Shown here one piece after another: positions 32,401 to 42,590 of a DNA stretch of 51,422 nucleotides. The notes under the pieces were generated by a model. That model worked only from the letters and a program-made list of their open reading frames with translations. It ran no database searches and had not been told where the DNA came from. Position numbers and translations under genes: made by a program. How positions within the stretch are numbered: position 1 is the stretch's first letter; every line of letters starts with the position of its first letter. The stretch lies in NCBI GenBank assembly GCA_009733575.1, contig ML769698.1, forward strand, positions 1 to 51,422. Reading direction: 5' to 3'. Source of the DNA: Gymnopus androsaceus JB14 (lineage: Eukaryota > Basidiomycota > Agaricomycetes > Agaricales > Omphalotaceae).

Positions 32401-34269
32401 CGTATTTACTCAAAGCCACTAAACTTGCGTTGACAGCGAGAGAGAGCTCCATAGGAAGTTCCGGAGGAACAACACTAGTAATAATCAAAACACAGTCGAG
32501 TAAGAGTTTGCTCTTTTTCAAGTCGCGTTCGATTCCTAAGAGAATATTAACAACGTCATTTGTGCGGACATAAAGTAAAATCACCTTTGGTCCAAACATA
32601 GGCACTAGCGGCGATGGCAAAGATTAAGAGGAATCCAATGAAGAGGAAGGACTCCAAGTTGTTCGCCGATACTCGTTCCGTAGAAAAGATCATCGTGCGG
32701 ACCTGGAAACCGTCATTAAACAGCTAATCCAATCTAGGTATTCACGCACCAGTTGTCCTTGAGCAGTTCCAAATCCTGTTCTAAGGACAACACCTAAACA
32801 GCCGTCGTCTGGGGTCTTCAGCGAAGGTTCTGGTACACCATCGGTTACTGTGTAACAATAGTAAGCAACGTAGTAAAGCCACACACACGTTCCACATTAC
32901 CAGCTGAAGAACCGTTCGCTTGTAAAATCTTGGTTCCACTAAACACCACGCGACCCTTGTGAGCACCGTCAACATCTACTCCGAGTTCTTGTTCATCTAC
33001 GAGCAGATCGATTCCTTCCTTGACGAGAGGAGTACTTTCTCCCGATAACATCGCCTCGTTGACAATCACTTGGCCATGAAGCAGCAGGATATCCGCAGGC
33101 ACGGTAGTTTCTTCCATGGAGTGAACTTCTTTAACGTCCTTGGCTTCTTTGTTGTCCTTTTTCTCTTTCGATTTGGTGTCGGCAACTTTGAGATGGGCGG
33201 ACTGCTGACGGTTAACGCTGACAATGTCACCGGGAAGAAGGCCTTCGCTTGATAGCAGCTGCCACTTGGCGTCGCGGTATGTAAAGATGGGATAAGGCTT
33301 GACCGACATGGTGCGGAACTCGGTCAGAGTTTTTACTCGCTGTTACCTGATCAGAAACGGTACATGAGTTCTGTAACGAATAACTCACCTGCCAAACGAC
33401 AGTACACTCGAACACCACCAACATGAAGAGAGTGAAGAGACTGTAGTACCAGTACTCATCGAGACACCACAAGGCGACACAAAATATCTGAAATCAGGTC
33501 AGAGTTGTTCCCTGCCAAGCTTTTTGTTACTGACCTGGAATACGAAGAAGGGTGCGGTAGCATGCTCGGAAAAGAGCTCGGTGAAGGACGGTATAGGGAT
33601 GTTGAATTCGTTTAGTCCGTAGAGCTCCTTTAGTTGGTCAACTGTTTTAGATGAGAGACCGAAAGCGGGACCTCGGGGTGCGAGGAAAGACTTTAATGGA
33701 GGATTGCCAGAGGACGGATACGGAAGCTTGGTGAATGTGAGGGAGTCTGTCGTATACCTCGCAACACTATACTGTGTCTCTTTGGTAGTTGAAAGTGTAT
33801 GAGGATATATCGCTGACGTCCTTCTTGATTAACGGTACAATTTCGCCTTTGCCTTTGTGGACTTCCGGAACAATACGAATAGAATCGGCCTCTGTGATAG
33901 AATGAGCCTGGAAAGGGATTAACATCTTATCCTTCATGCAAGAAAGACCTCGCACCTTGCGTGTCTCAACCCAAGCTCTGGCGCCTGCACTCCATCGGGT
34001 GACCAGAAAGCTGAGGGCATGGCCTGAACCTAATGTGACGCATGCAAGAAAGGTCCATTCCTCGCTGACAAGCCATTCATCGTACTTGACGTAGTAGGCA
34101 TATGCTAGCAGAGGATAGAGGGATAGAAATGGTACCGTATAGAGATACGTGTACCATGGTATAGAATTATGTAGACTTGCCCGAGAAATTTCAGGCGAGT
34201 CCACAGTTACAGAAACCCTGAGCTAGCATTAGAGACCAAGGCGAGGTAAGGAAAACAGGTTACTCACAT
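29482..34269 (-). CDS. SPF1: P5A-type cation-transporting ATPase, Spf1/ATP13A1 orthologue
   Basis: This is a multi-exon gene of the endoplasmic reticulum P5A-ATPase. The start codon is split by an intron: AT at 34268-34269, then G at 34217, giving [18 protein letters not shown] hydrophobic pair follows ([20 protein letters not shown]). The actuator domain is at 32900-33300 with [13 protein letters not shown]. The family-specific M4 motif [13 protein letters not shown] lies at about 32440-32480. The phosphorylation site [16 protein letters not shown] lies at about 32245-32295. The nucleotide domain has VAVKGAPE (about 31770). The hinge region has [16 protein letters not shown] and [16 protein letters not shown] (about 30955-31000). 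C-terminal helices end at [11 protein letters not shown] and the stop at 29482-29484. Spf1/ATP13A1 extracts mis-targeted transmembrane helices from the ER membrane. All key residues are intact and introns are about 50 nt. It is divergent from RPL38. Confidence 0.93.
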
Positions 34270-34459
34270 TGTCGCAGGATAGAAACGCGCACGCGTAACT
34301 TGTAATGCTTAGAGTCTGGAACGGAAAGGACGGAATTCCGGACTCGGCAATCTGCCTACGGCAATAATCTACTCACGGTCTGCTGACGTCAGCATCCCGT
34401 GCAGTCAAGCCACTACTGAACAGTTTTATCTCAAGTTCTTCTCCACATTTTCGAAAGCC
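34270..34459. promoter_or_regulatory. divergent promoter shared by SPF1 and RPL38
   Basis: Only 190 bp separate the two start codons, so both promoters must lie here or overlap the first introns. A pyrimidine-rich stretch (TTTTATCTCAAGTTCTTCTC) lies just upstream of the RPL38 start, as is common in fungal ribosomal protein genes. I recognise no TATA box. Confidence 0.6.
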
Positions 34460-34866
34460 ATGGTGAGTCGAGCACTAGGTCTATCGCGCGTTCTAAGGCT
34501 TACATTTTCGTGCAGCCGAAAGAAATCAGCGACATCAAGCAGTTCCTCGAGATCTCAAAACGCAAGGATGCCTCCCGTACGTCCTTTTTCTGTAGGAGGT
34601 TCAATCGCATTTCTCTGAAGTCTTCTTTAGAGGCACGCATAAAACGAACTGCTGCCAAGATCCAGGGTGGAAAGGTTCAGACAAAATTCAAGCTAAGATG
34701 CTCACGATACCTCTACACTCTCTCCCTGGATGATCCCGAAAAGGCGGAGAAGCTAAGACAGAGTCTTCCTCCTGGTACGTCTTTTGATTTTCTCAGACAT
34801 TGCTTTGTGCTTAATTGATGCTCAGGCCTCAACGTTATCGAGGTCACCGCCACCACCAAGAAGTAG
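34460..34866 (+). CDS. RPL38: 60S ribosomal protein L38 (eL38)
   Basis: Four exons: ATG alone (34460-34462), 34516-34576, 34631-34774 and 34826-34866. The product begins [20 protein letters not shown], continues with ARIKR and [14 protein letters not shown], and ends with [19 protein letters not shown] then KK, the full length and sequence of eukaryotic eL38. It is a small basic protein of the large ribosomal subunit. The first intron directly follows the initiator ATG, a usual arrangement in fungal ribosomal protein genes. All junctions are GT/AG with 51-54 nt introns. Confidence 0.95.
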
Positions 34867-35400
34867 ACTCGTTAGTTCGTGGATCACTGGGCCGAGCTGC
34901 TGTTGCTACGATTTTTTGACGCGTAGACGAAAACTTGGAGGTCGAATTCAGGTCGATTCGGGCATATACATGTGTATACTATATGCTAGGCTTCAAAAAT
35001 TATGACCTATGCCTAATAATGACCATACTGCCTCACAGAGAACATTGTTTGAAATTAAACTCCTCCCGGGAGTACGCTAATTAAATCATTGCAATCTGAG
35101 TAGTTTGACGCAGCCTTTCGCAGCCTCCGCCCATCCTGCAAGGGTTTTGGGGGGGTGTCGCCAAGGAGGTCGCGTCAAATCCCATCTGTTTCAACCTTGG
35201 TCCGTTCGCATCAAAACACAGCTTTTTATTTTTTTTGATCTACGTATATAAAGCAGCCCCAATGAACTTGCAAACTCGAGGCTGCGCCCCGAAATCGTCG
35301 TATTAATATTCTTGCCCCTGGTCTGGGCTGAATTTCTCTTGCGCTCGCAACGAATCTCTGGGAGATCGTTCGCATTTTCAGTAAATCTCTTCTTCAAGTC
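34867..35400. other. intergenic, no gene seen
   Basis: 3' flank of RPL38 and 5' flank of the next gene. It contains a TTTTTATTTTTTTTGATC run and TATATAAAG near 35246-35252, which could be a TATA box about 150 bp upstream of the following ATG. Confidence 0.45.
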
Positions 35401-36609
35401 ATGGCTGTTACATCTCGTCCTCGACAGTGCTGCTGCTTTTTACCCGCGTTCTATGGAGTTCTCGTGCGTATTTGGCCTTTCTAACCACTCGAATTGGAAT
35501 CCTAACATCTTCCAGGCCTTCTCGTATATATGGATCTTGAGTGGAATGATTAATGCGATCACTGGCTGGTCGCAAGTTCATCAACTCCAAATCTATCCTA
35601 TACCCAAGTCCTATGAGGCGGCCCTCTATTTCCAAGCCCTTATCTTCAGCTCCATGACTTTGGTTGGAATTTATGGGTATGTGTTTCGAAACTCTCAAAA
35701 CGTTCTCATCTAACATTCCCACAGAGTGATAGCAGCGTTTTTGAAACGACCTAACCTTGTTCTGGGCTACCTGATTATGCTTGGGCTACATCTACTTTTG
35801 AACATCGCCGGTGGTGGCTATTTCCTGGGGATGCTCTTCCATGCCCGAACAGACGCTCAAATTATTCAATGCCTTCAGGCGGCATACAACGAAACCTCGG
35901 CGCAACTGTGTTTCACCCCCATTACAGTCTCACGCAATGTCGCAGTGTCCATTTACGTTGTTTCTTGGGTATTGGAACTGTGTAAGGGATTTGAAATCAT
36001 ATCATCTCAAAGGCCGGCCTCACTCATTCGTTCGTTCGTTCTCTAGATGCCTGCTTCATAATCTACTCTTTCCTTGAAGATCTGAAGGAACGCGCTGGGA
36101 ATAAAGACCTGGAAAACAGATCCCGCACAATCACTCCAGACATCATTAGTCAACCGACGCCCGTCCCCAATTTTAAACCGGCAACGATGAGTATGGGCCC
36201 GGGAGGCTACCCTATTTCCATCATCGATGGATTCGGGGGGATGATGCCCGAGGCGCAGGGTCCCGGAGGTGTCGAACAACATACCTGGGATCAGGTTCCT
36301 TTATCCAAGCCTCACAGTAATAGTCCTCCGACCACGCCAATGGTTCCCTCTCATCCGGATTACCACACCGGCATGAGACCGTTGAGGTTGGCGCCGAGGG
36401 ATGGAAGTGCAAGTCAACCAAACAGTCCTCATGTGATTCCACCCATCGAAGTTTCCACGTCGCCTATCCATCCGTACGGTCTAGGTTCCGCAGGCCTCAG
36501 TACGTCTTATGCGTTTTCCGCTGGTAACAATTCATTTGGATCGAGGGCGAATACACCGACTCAGGCGGCGTATAATACGAATAGCAGTGGTGTAGACAAT
36601 CGATTCTAG
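35401..36609 (+). CDS. four-helix membrane protein with proline/serine-rich cytosolic tail
   Basis: Exons 35401-35463, 35516-35676, 35725-35981 and 36047-36609 join in frame to 347 residues. The N-terminus has a CCC run (RQCCCFLPAFYGVL). Four hydrophobic segments follow at roughly residues 12-35, 55-80, 85-110 and 140-165 (AFSYIWILSGMINAI, ALIFSSMTLVGIYGVI, LIMLGLHLLLNIAGGGYF, VSIYVVSWVLELYACFIIYS). A long disordered tail rich in Pro, Ser, Gly and Asn completes it. Cys residues between helices 3 and 4 (CLQAAYNE, LCFTP) could form a lumenal or extracellular disulfide. Tetraspan proteins of this outline are widespread in Agaricomycetes and uncharacterised. The frame is intact and splice sites are good, so this is a real gene of unknown function. 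Confidence 0.8.
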
Positions 36610-36719
36610 TAGTAGTACACATGTTCTTGAAATAAAGCTTTCTGAAATCTTTTTCGAGCATTCTGAGGTACAATCCATTAGTGCAACAATATTGGAGCAT
36701 TACAACGAACACGATGGAA

Positions 36720-37376
36720 TCACTGTGGAGGATAGGTCTGATACAATTCTCCATCCGTCTCTTCGATTAAAACACAATACCTCGGCTCACAGCGCTCCAT
36801 TATCGACTCATAAACAAGATGAGCATGAGCTTCCTGCCCCTCCGCGATTTCACGCTCCGTTCTCGCCATTGCTTCCAAGTATTCAGGCGTACGATAGTCC
36901 TGCGCTTCAAAAGTGCCGTCGGAATGTTGGATTATACGTTCATAGTTGCGAGCTAGGGGAGTAGGCCGTCGGCGCTCTGGCTGCTGCTGACTGGGCCCTG
37001 CAGTGGCTTGACCGGAGCTGGAGCTGGAGCTGGGATCGGTGGCAGGGGGTATAACAATGTGGGAGGACCACCTAGTGGATGGTATCGATGAATCGGCGTT
37101 GGGGAGAGGATAAGGGACGAAGACACGCTCGGGTCGATGGGGTCGAGGAGGTGATGGTGCTCTGGGTCGCCTGAAAGGATTCGGGCCCCATAGATTGAAA
37201 GGTGGTGGTGCTGCTACCGGTGCTGCTACTGAAGCGTTACCCGATGAAGGTTGGGTGTCGCGGGCCGGCTGAGTCGACGTGGAGGAAGCAGCAGCAGCCG
37301 GCGCCGGTAGTACAGCAGTCGGAGGACCTGCCAATGGCATTACAGTCGAGGGACCCGCCTGTGGTGCAATAGCTTC
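36720..37376 (-). CDS. proline-rich extension in frame after the stop of the upstream gene
   Basis: Continuing the frame of the preceding gene past its TAA (37377-37379) gives 218 further codons without a stop. They are rich in Pro, Ala and Ser (PPPFNLWGPNPFRRPRAPSP). A charged C-terminus follows (RNYERIIQHSDGTFEAQDYR, ERCEPRYCVLIEET), ending at 36720. An internal Met at 37340 could start a separate protein, but no promoter or intron is evident. It is either an ancestral C-terminal domain cut off by a recent nonsense change, a readthrough product, or a separate short gene. The long open frame and regular composition support coding ancestry. Confidence 0.5.
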   Translation of the reverse strand, partial: EAIAPQAGPSTVMPLAGPPTAVLPAPAAAASSTSTQPARDTQPSSGNASVAAPVAAPPPFNLWGPNPFRRPRAPSPPRPHRPERVFVPYPLPNADSSIPSTRWSSHIVIPPATDPSSSSSSGQATAGPSQQQPERRRPTPLARNYERIIQHSDGTFEAQDYRTPEYLEAMARTEREIAEGQEAHAHLVYESIMERCEPRYCVLIEETDGELYQTYPPQ

Positions 37377-38527
37377 TTACTGAGAAGGCTTTCGTCGCTT
37401 CGAACGCGACATTGGTCCAGATACCGGGTCGGAGGTATCATCTGAAGAGCGTTTTTTGCCCTTGCTCTGTCCCGAAGGAGCGGCTTTCCCAATCGATTCA
37501 GGTGACGCAGAAGCTGCTGCTACTGCGGACCTGGATGGTTGAGAGTGATCTAGAAGAATATTTGAGCCCCCTTCAGCGGTAAAAATTTGCTTGTCGTTCG
37601 TAATTCTTTTGCTTCGACTAGGTACGAGAGTCAGAAAAAAAAATGTTGAGCGAGAGGAATGGTTACTGACATCTTTCCCTCAGCTCCTGCTCCCTCAGGG
37701 TACAGTACCGACCGAAACGTGAGCCCCGAGGCTCCAAGTTTCTTATTCATTTCGAAATTCGTAGTCGAATAAACATCTTTCATAACTTCATTGAGCAAAT
37801 CTTGTCCGCAAACTGCCCGCACGGCATCCATGAGGCGTCGAGTATCTGCTCGCTCTTGGTTGATTATCCCTAAGACTCGGACAACATCGGCAGAGACATC
37901 CTTAGTCTCTTCTGTCAGATCTTTCAACTCTACGGCGAGACCCTCGTGATCCTTCTCGTAGTTCGCCAGCATTTGGGCCAGCCAGTCGTCCGGAACTGGC
38001 TGCGTACCCTCTGGGCGATTTCCAGAAGCATCTACCGGAAAAGGAAGTCCGACAGGGGGAAAAACTAGCGGCAAGCGTGGTGGAGGGCTAGGGAGAGCGT
38101 TCGCGCCATGGTTTGGAGCTGGACTGGGCGAACGAGAGTATGTGTCTTCAGGGGGATCGGGGAACGCGTGACCCAATGGGTTGAGTTGGTTATCGGAAGG
38201 AAGAGCAAGGTAATGGGGATGAGTAGGCGGATCCTTTCGTTCCGTTAGAACAACATGGTCGCCTTCCAAAGCCCAGGTATGATAGGGCAGAATGGGGATG
38301 AATTCCGGTTTTCCTTCGAATATCCTATCGACGATCTCATTTACAGGCAAGCTGCTAGGGATATCGTAGCGCTGATGAGTATCTGTTAGCTTATTTCGGA
38401 AATGAGTTGGAGAAGAAGGGAGACATACAGCTGCGTAGTCGTTGATAAACTTGGGATGCTGCATGGATAAATCCCGTGCGTCGATTCGACCACGGTAATA
38501 GATAATGTCTTCAGCTACAGAGCTCAT
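37377..38527 (-). CDS. hypothetical nuclear-type protein, three exons
   Basis: Exons 38527-38429, 38371-37671 and 37617-37377 join in frame to 346 residues. The N-terminus (MSSVAEDIIYYRGRIDARDL) leads to a region with IPILPYHTWALEGDHVVL. A Pro-rich linker and a helical stretch follow (WLAQMLANYEKDHEGLAVEL to NFEMNKKLGAS). The C-terminus has the basic clusters KGKKR and RSKRRKP, which look like nuclear localisation signals. It ends in SQ followed by TAA. I do not recognise the family. The frame continues open for another 218 codons beyond the stop, so the annotated end may not be the original one. Confidence 0.6.
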
Positions 38528-38859
38528 TACTTATATGATTCAGCTGTGGAACTTTGGGGGAAGTGTTCGTGAAAAGGAAGTAGTGATGAAGGCTCGGAGG
38601 AAGAAACAGGAAATAATAAAGCTAAACAAGCTTGGACCTTTTCCTACCTTGTCTCGCCACAACAACATCATGCGTTGCAATCTGCTTATTTTTTGGGAAC
38701 AATAAGATCTGCCAGTGTGAATCAGAACAAGGCGCCCACCTGCCATATACAGTATAGCGCTTAGTTCGGCAATACCCGGCGCTCGACTTGAACATAATCA
38801 TTCTATACACACATCGATGATCGTCAGTGTATACGAGTCTGCGGGAGACTACAATCAGC
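38528..38859. other. short gene-free spacer
   Basis: No frame with protein-like composition. This is the upstream flank of the hypothetical gene at 37377-38527. Confidence 0.4.
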
Positions 38860-39590
38860 ACAAAGCAAGCAAATGTATAGCTGACTGTGCCGATCGAAGT
38901 TTGTCCTTTGCTCCCCCGACTATTTTAGTACAGAGTTTCAATGGCAGATAGTGCTTGCCATTCTTTGATTCAGTATGTTCGGGTGCTCTAGTCTCCGGAT
39001 CTCCTCCGTGATATTTACCTTTCTGGGTATTTAGTCCTAGGTAGCTTCGATTGTTCGTGCTGTGCACTCTGACATTCACTTACCAGCTCCAGCTTCCTCT
39101 TTGTCTCCGATTGAAAAACTTCGAAGCATTCCGCCACAGTATCTGTGAGTCTACTAATATTCTGCATCAGCAAACTGGGTGATCCATAGCAAGTCCCTCT
39201 CTGTGCAGTGGCCTGGTTTTGTGAGAACAGAGTACTAGGGCTGGGTCTTTGGTGTCACTATCTCGGGCTGAGTTTTTTGGTGGATGCTTTGACCTACGGT
39301 CGTCATGATGAACATTTACTCTGTTCTAGACTTGAACCAGCCGGCTTAGCTCGGACCGGCCTCGTTCGATTGTGATCGAAGACGATGCGTCGACTCGGAT
39401 GTTCGCAGGTTGAAACGCCATAATATCTTGCCAGCGCGGGGGCAGGCTCAACTATTGTATGAGGGATCAAATGCACGCCTCCTCCGATGATAACGCAGCC
39501 CCGGTGGAGGTGAACGTCACGAAGACGATGCAGATGCACGTCGACGAAATTCTGAAAAATCGGTGGTACCGATTTTTCTTCCACCCAGAA
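38860..39590 (+). pseudogene. second, inverted DUF6534 gene fragment with a MITE remnant
   Basis: This segment is an inverted partial copy of 23850-25110. Shared blocks include GTGCACAGCACGAAC, GGTAAATATCA with GGAGGA, AGACTAGAGCACCCGAACAT and ATGACGACCGT. The piece at 39480-39560 corresponds to the C-terminal VEVNVTKTMQMHVDEI coding region (plus strand here). The exons are out of frame with one another, and the first half of the gene is absent. At 39164-39222 a decayed CATCAGCAAA...MITE has inserted, which the other copy lacks at this point. It ends near 39600 where similarity stops. Confidence 0.55.
39164..39222. repeat. degenerate end of the CATCAGCAAAACCTG MITE family
   Basis: GCATCAGCAAACTGGGTGAT followed by CCATAGCAAG and CTCTGTGCAG parallels the left arm of the copy at 22774 with small deletions. 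GGCCTGGTTTTG may be what is left of the other end. Confidence 0.55.
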
Positions 39591-39687
39591 TTCTCAAGTC
39601 AAGTTGAGGGACCAGGTTGGTCGGTTCTGTATTTCGTAGTATTGTAACGTTCAAAGCCTTTGGTTAGAGCCATCATGAGTAGCTACA

Positions 39688-41805
39688 TCAGTACTCTATG
39701 AAATCGCTATCGTCTGCTTCATCTTCATCATCCTTATCCCCTTCATCACCAGACAAACGCTTCTGCCTCTTTGCCTGCTGCATATATAGCGCACTTGACC
39801 TTCGCCGCCTTCTCAGGTTTCGCACAGCGTGCACTACTTCGTGATCCACCGCTGCATCTATCATCCTTTTCCACTCCACGTTTTCCAAAGCGTTCTTCAT
39901 TGTGTCTGCCATCCAATCGTGAGTAAGAATTCTTTCAACTTGCTCTGCAGAAGCTTTGCCTGCTCTCTTCCGGTAAAGAGGCACCAGGCTCTCTATTATA
40001 GAAACCAGAAGGTCTTCAAAATACAAATTTTGTAACATAGGACCGACTCCCTCCTCAGTGACTGAGGCTTCGCCAGCGAGTACGAAACGATGCTTGGTTG
40101 TAGCTGGTTCTAGTGGTTTATAGTCCAAACATGCTGAGGAACTCTGCGCGTTGGGAAGGGGTCTGATTATTGGGGGCGTAGCGAGCAGCGACCCAGAGGA
40201 GGACATAGAAAAATGACTCAATATCGTCCCGGATTTCGTGGTAGATGGTTGGATTCTTGAGCAATCGGATAGATAAAAACTGCCATGTACCCTGGAGACA
40301 GTTAATGTTTGCGAACCAAGGACTAGAGTAAAAGGATGTGACTTACTCTACGTTCGTCAGCACTACTATCCCCTTCTCCATCCCACCGTCCGAACTCCCA
40401 ATCAATCAAGTATCCACGATCTCCAACAATGATGATGTTCCCAAACGATATATCTTGATGAAGAATGCCAGCCTTGGTACAAGCATGTCGATGAGCTGAA
40501 GAATATGTCAGCAAAAAATCGGAATCGAACAGAAAATGATTAACCAAGGAACGCATCATAGACAGCAGTTACCAATTCGTGCGTTGAACGGAACTGGTTC
40601 AAGGGCTTTCCGAGCTTGTCCAAAACAATTCGATAGTGTCTTAGATAGCGAAAACTGTCTTTCCACCGCATCGATGAAGTAGACCGTCAACGTCACCAGC
40701 AGCAACAACGCGGAGAATATTGGGCGTTTCTTTTTTGTGTAGTTGCTGATAAGTATCAGCTTCAGGCCTGTAGCCTTTCAATCCTCCAGAGGTCCTTGAA
40801 CAGTCGAACAGCGCGTGAGATTGGATCGTAAGCATAGAAACATCGTGGCCCTCTTCCGACTGGGAAAAGGTGGTTGGTGGTGAAGGGTTCCGAGACATAG
40901 AACAATTTATTCGGTGGTGGAGTGGAAGATGTTTCTGATAGGGTAGATGATGCTTGCTCAGGAATCTCTGGTACCAAGACCTTGAATAGTGGTTTAGAAG
41001 AAGTGGTGCCCAAGGCTAAACGTGCATCTTGAACATCGGACGAGATGTCGATAGAAGGGACCGGCTCAAAAGTAATGTCTACTCCACGATGTTCTGCGCT
41101 GGCGTGTGTGAACCGCCAAAAGAAGGTTTGGAGGTCCAATGATTCCGTGTAATCAATGAGCGGAGTGACTTCCGTTCCAGCACGGGAATGACATAGTAGG
41201 CGGCACCATTTGCGGCGGACATAGAATGCGAATGTCCTGGTCCTGTGTTGTGAGGCCTGAATGGCATTGATATAAACGGTAAGCTGCCCTCGAGTTGCCC
41301 TGGCAGTTTCGGCCTTTCTTTCGAATGGTTTCGTCTGTTTCCCACCTTTCGTCTTCGTCGCCTTTTCGCGCTTAACAGGCTCGGCGTCGATGCGGAAGGG
41401 CTCGTCGACTGGATCCAGCTTGAATTCCCCAACTGAAGCCATTTGAGAGGCCTGACAGAGAGGCGCACCCGGTTCTCGCGCAGTTTCGTAAAGTGCCATA
41501 TCTGGTTCGATTTTATGATCGCCCCAAACAATGCGCGAGTCGGGATCCGGATGTTTATGTGTATCGAGCCTTTCTTCAAATAAGGCTTCATGAGCAAGAT
41601 CTGGATTCACATTAGTCGAGCCCAAATGAAATGGAGAAAAACAACAGACAAATGGTTCGTATAAAGCAACTTCCTTTTCCGCATTCAGAATAGGGGAGAA
41701 GTCTTGTGTTACTTTGGGCATAGCAGCAGCGGGCTCCGGGAGCATGTCAAGAAGTTCAGCAGTAGAAATTTCTCGATATTTTCCCTTCATTTCATTCGCA
41801 GCCAT
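39688..41805 (-). pseudogene. FunK1-type fungal protein kinase, frameshifted
   Basis: From the ATG at 41805, about 340 residues read as the N-terminal FunK1 module (YEPFVCCFSPFHLG, TRGQLTVYINAIQASQHRTR, FAFYVRRKWCRLLCHSRAG, FTHASAEHRGVD). The catalytic part follows in other frames: SFRYLRHYRIVLDKLGKPLN, GILHQDISFGNIIIV (catalytic loop, Asp present) and RGYLIDWEFGRWD (in place of DFG) at 40395-40440, then IESFFYVLLWVAARYA and a C-terminal region ending DSDFIEY. Frame breaks lie near 40785 (one extra A in AAA), 40680-40690 and 40130. All are small indels, two in homopolymers, so assembly error is possible, but three together favour a pseudogene. Two introns with good ends remain (40344-40285 and about 40551-40502). 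FunK1 kinases are strongly expanded in mushrooms. Confidence 0.7.
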
Positions 41806-41819
41806 GTCGAAGATGGGGA

Positions 41820-41998
41820 TGAGAAATCGTGGTTAGAAGTGTAATCTGTGGAGTCATGCTGTTCTTATGGTGCACATAGGAGTCAGCAGTAGTGGGCAGA
41901 GATAGAGAGAAGTCGTGGTTAGAGACATTGTAAATTCCTGTGGAAGTCATGCTGTTCTTTATTGGTGCCACCATAGGAGGTTCAGCAGTAGTAGTCGG
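41820..41998. repeat. imperfect tandem duplication of about 90 bp upstream of the kinase
   Basis: The block from GAGAAATCGTGGTTAGA through GTCATGCTGTTCTTAT to AGTCAGCAGTAGTGGGC is repeated as GAGAAGTCGTGGTTAGA, GTCATGCTGTTCTTTAT and GGTTCAGCAGTAGTAGTCGG. The second copy has several small insertions. It overlaps the presumed promoter of the kinase remnant. Confidence 0.65.
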
Positions 41999-42219
41999 GC
42001 CAGGACGACTATAAAAAGAGCTGACCGGTACAGTTGTCGGCGGTCTAGAGACATGATGGTGGTAAATGACGACAGAATAACCCGTCGTAGACTGTAACCA
42101 AACAACGCGTAAACAATGAACATCCGTCGCGTTTGGAGCGCCGTCGTTTGAAACAGATCTTTCTCTCGTTTTTGCTTTCATGCGAACGAGTGCCAGCGAA
42201 CTTGTTGAAGGCATCACCG

Positions 42220-42590
42220 ATGATCGATCCCAATTACAAGCCTCTTCCTGAGGCGTCCCGGTAACTTGACGCGCTCAAGGAGCTTCAGGAGGAGAGTGCT
42301 TCCCGAGAAAAAAATATGGGCTTTGATGTGTAAGCACTTCCTGTCGCGACTAGGCTTGCCTTTTTCTTAGCTTCCGTCTAGAAACTTTGACTTGGCGCAA
42401 AAGGAACAGGTAGACGAATACTACCCTCGATTCTATCTTAGAATGGACAAAGTATGATAATCGACTCTAGCTCACCTGAATTAAATTTCACATTCTTCAT
42501 AAAGCAGGATGGCCGTCCAGTCTACATCGAGCAATCTGGCAAGCGAGATTTCGGTCATTCGCGTTCGAGTAATCTTGGTGTGTCAGCGCT
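42220..42590 (+). pseudogene. Sec14-like (CRAL-TRIO) lipid-transfer protein remnant
   Basis: ATG at 42220 starts MIDPNYKPLPEASR, then an in-frame TAA, then LDALKELQEES. A later exon reads FDLAQKEQVDEYYPRFYLRM, ends at a donor after DK, and after a 57-nt intron continues DGRPVYIEQSGK. Alternation of this kind (EYYPRFYHKMDKDGRPVYIE-like) is the conserved entry to the CRAL-TRIO domain of Sec14-type phosphatidylinositol transfer proteins. Beyond 42560 the frame decays, and I cannot follow the lipid-binding core. The stop, lost exons and missing C-terminus indicate a pseudogene. Confidence 0.5.
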
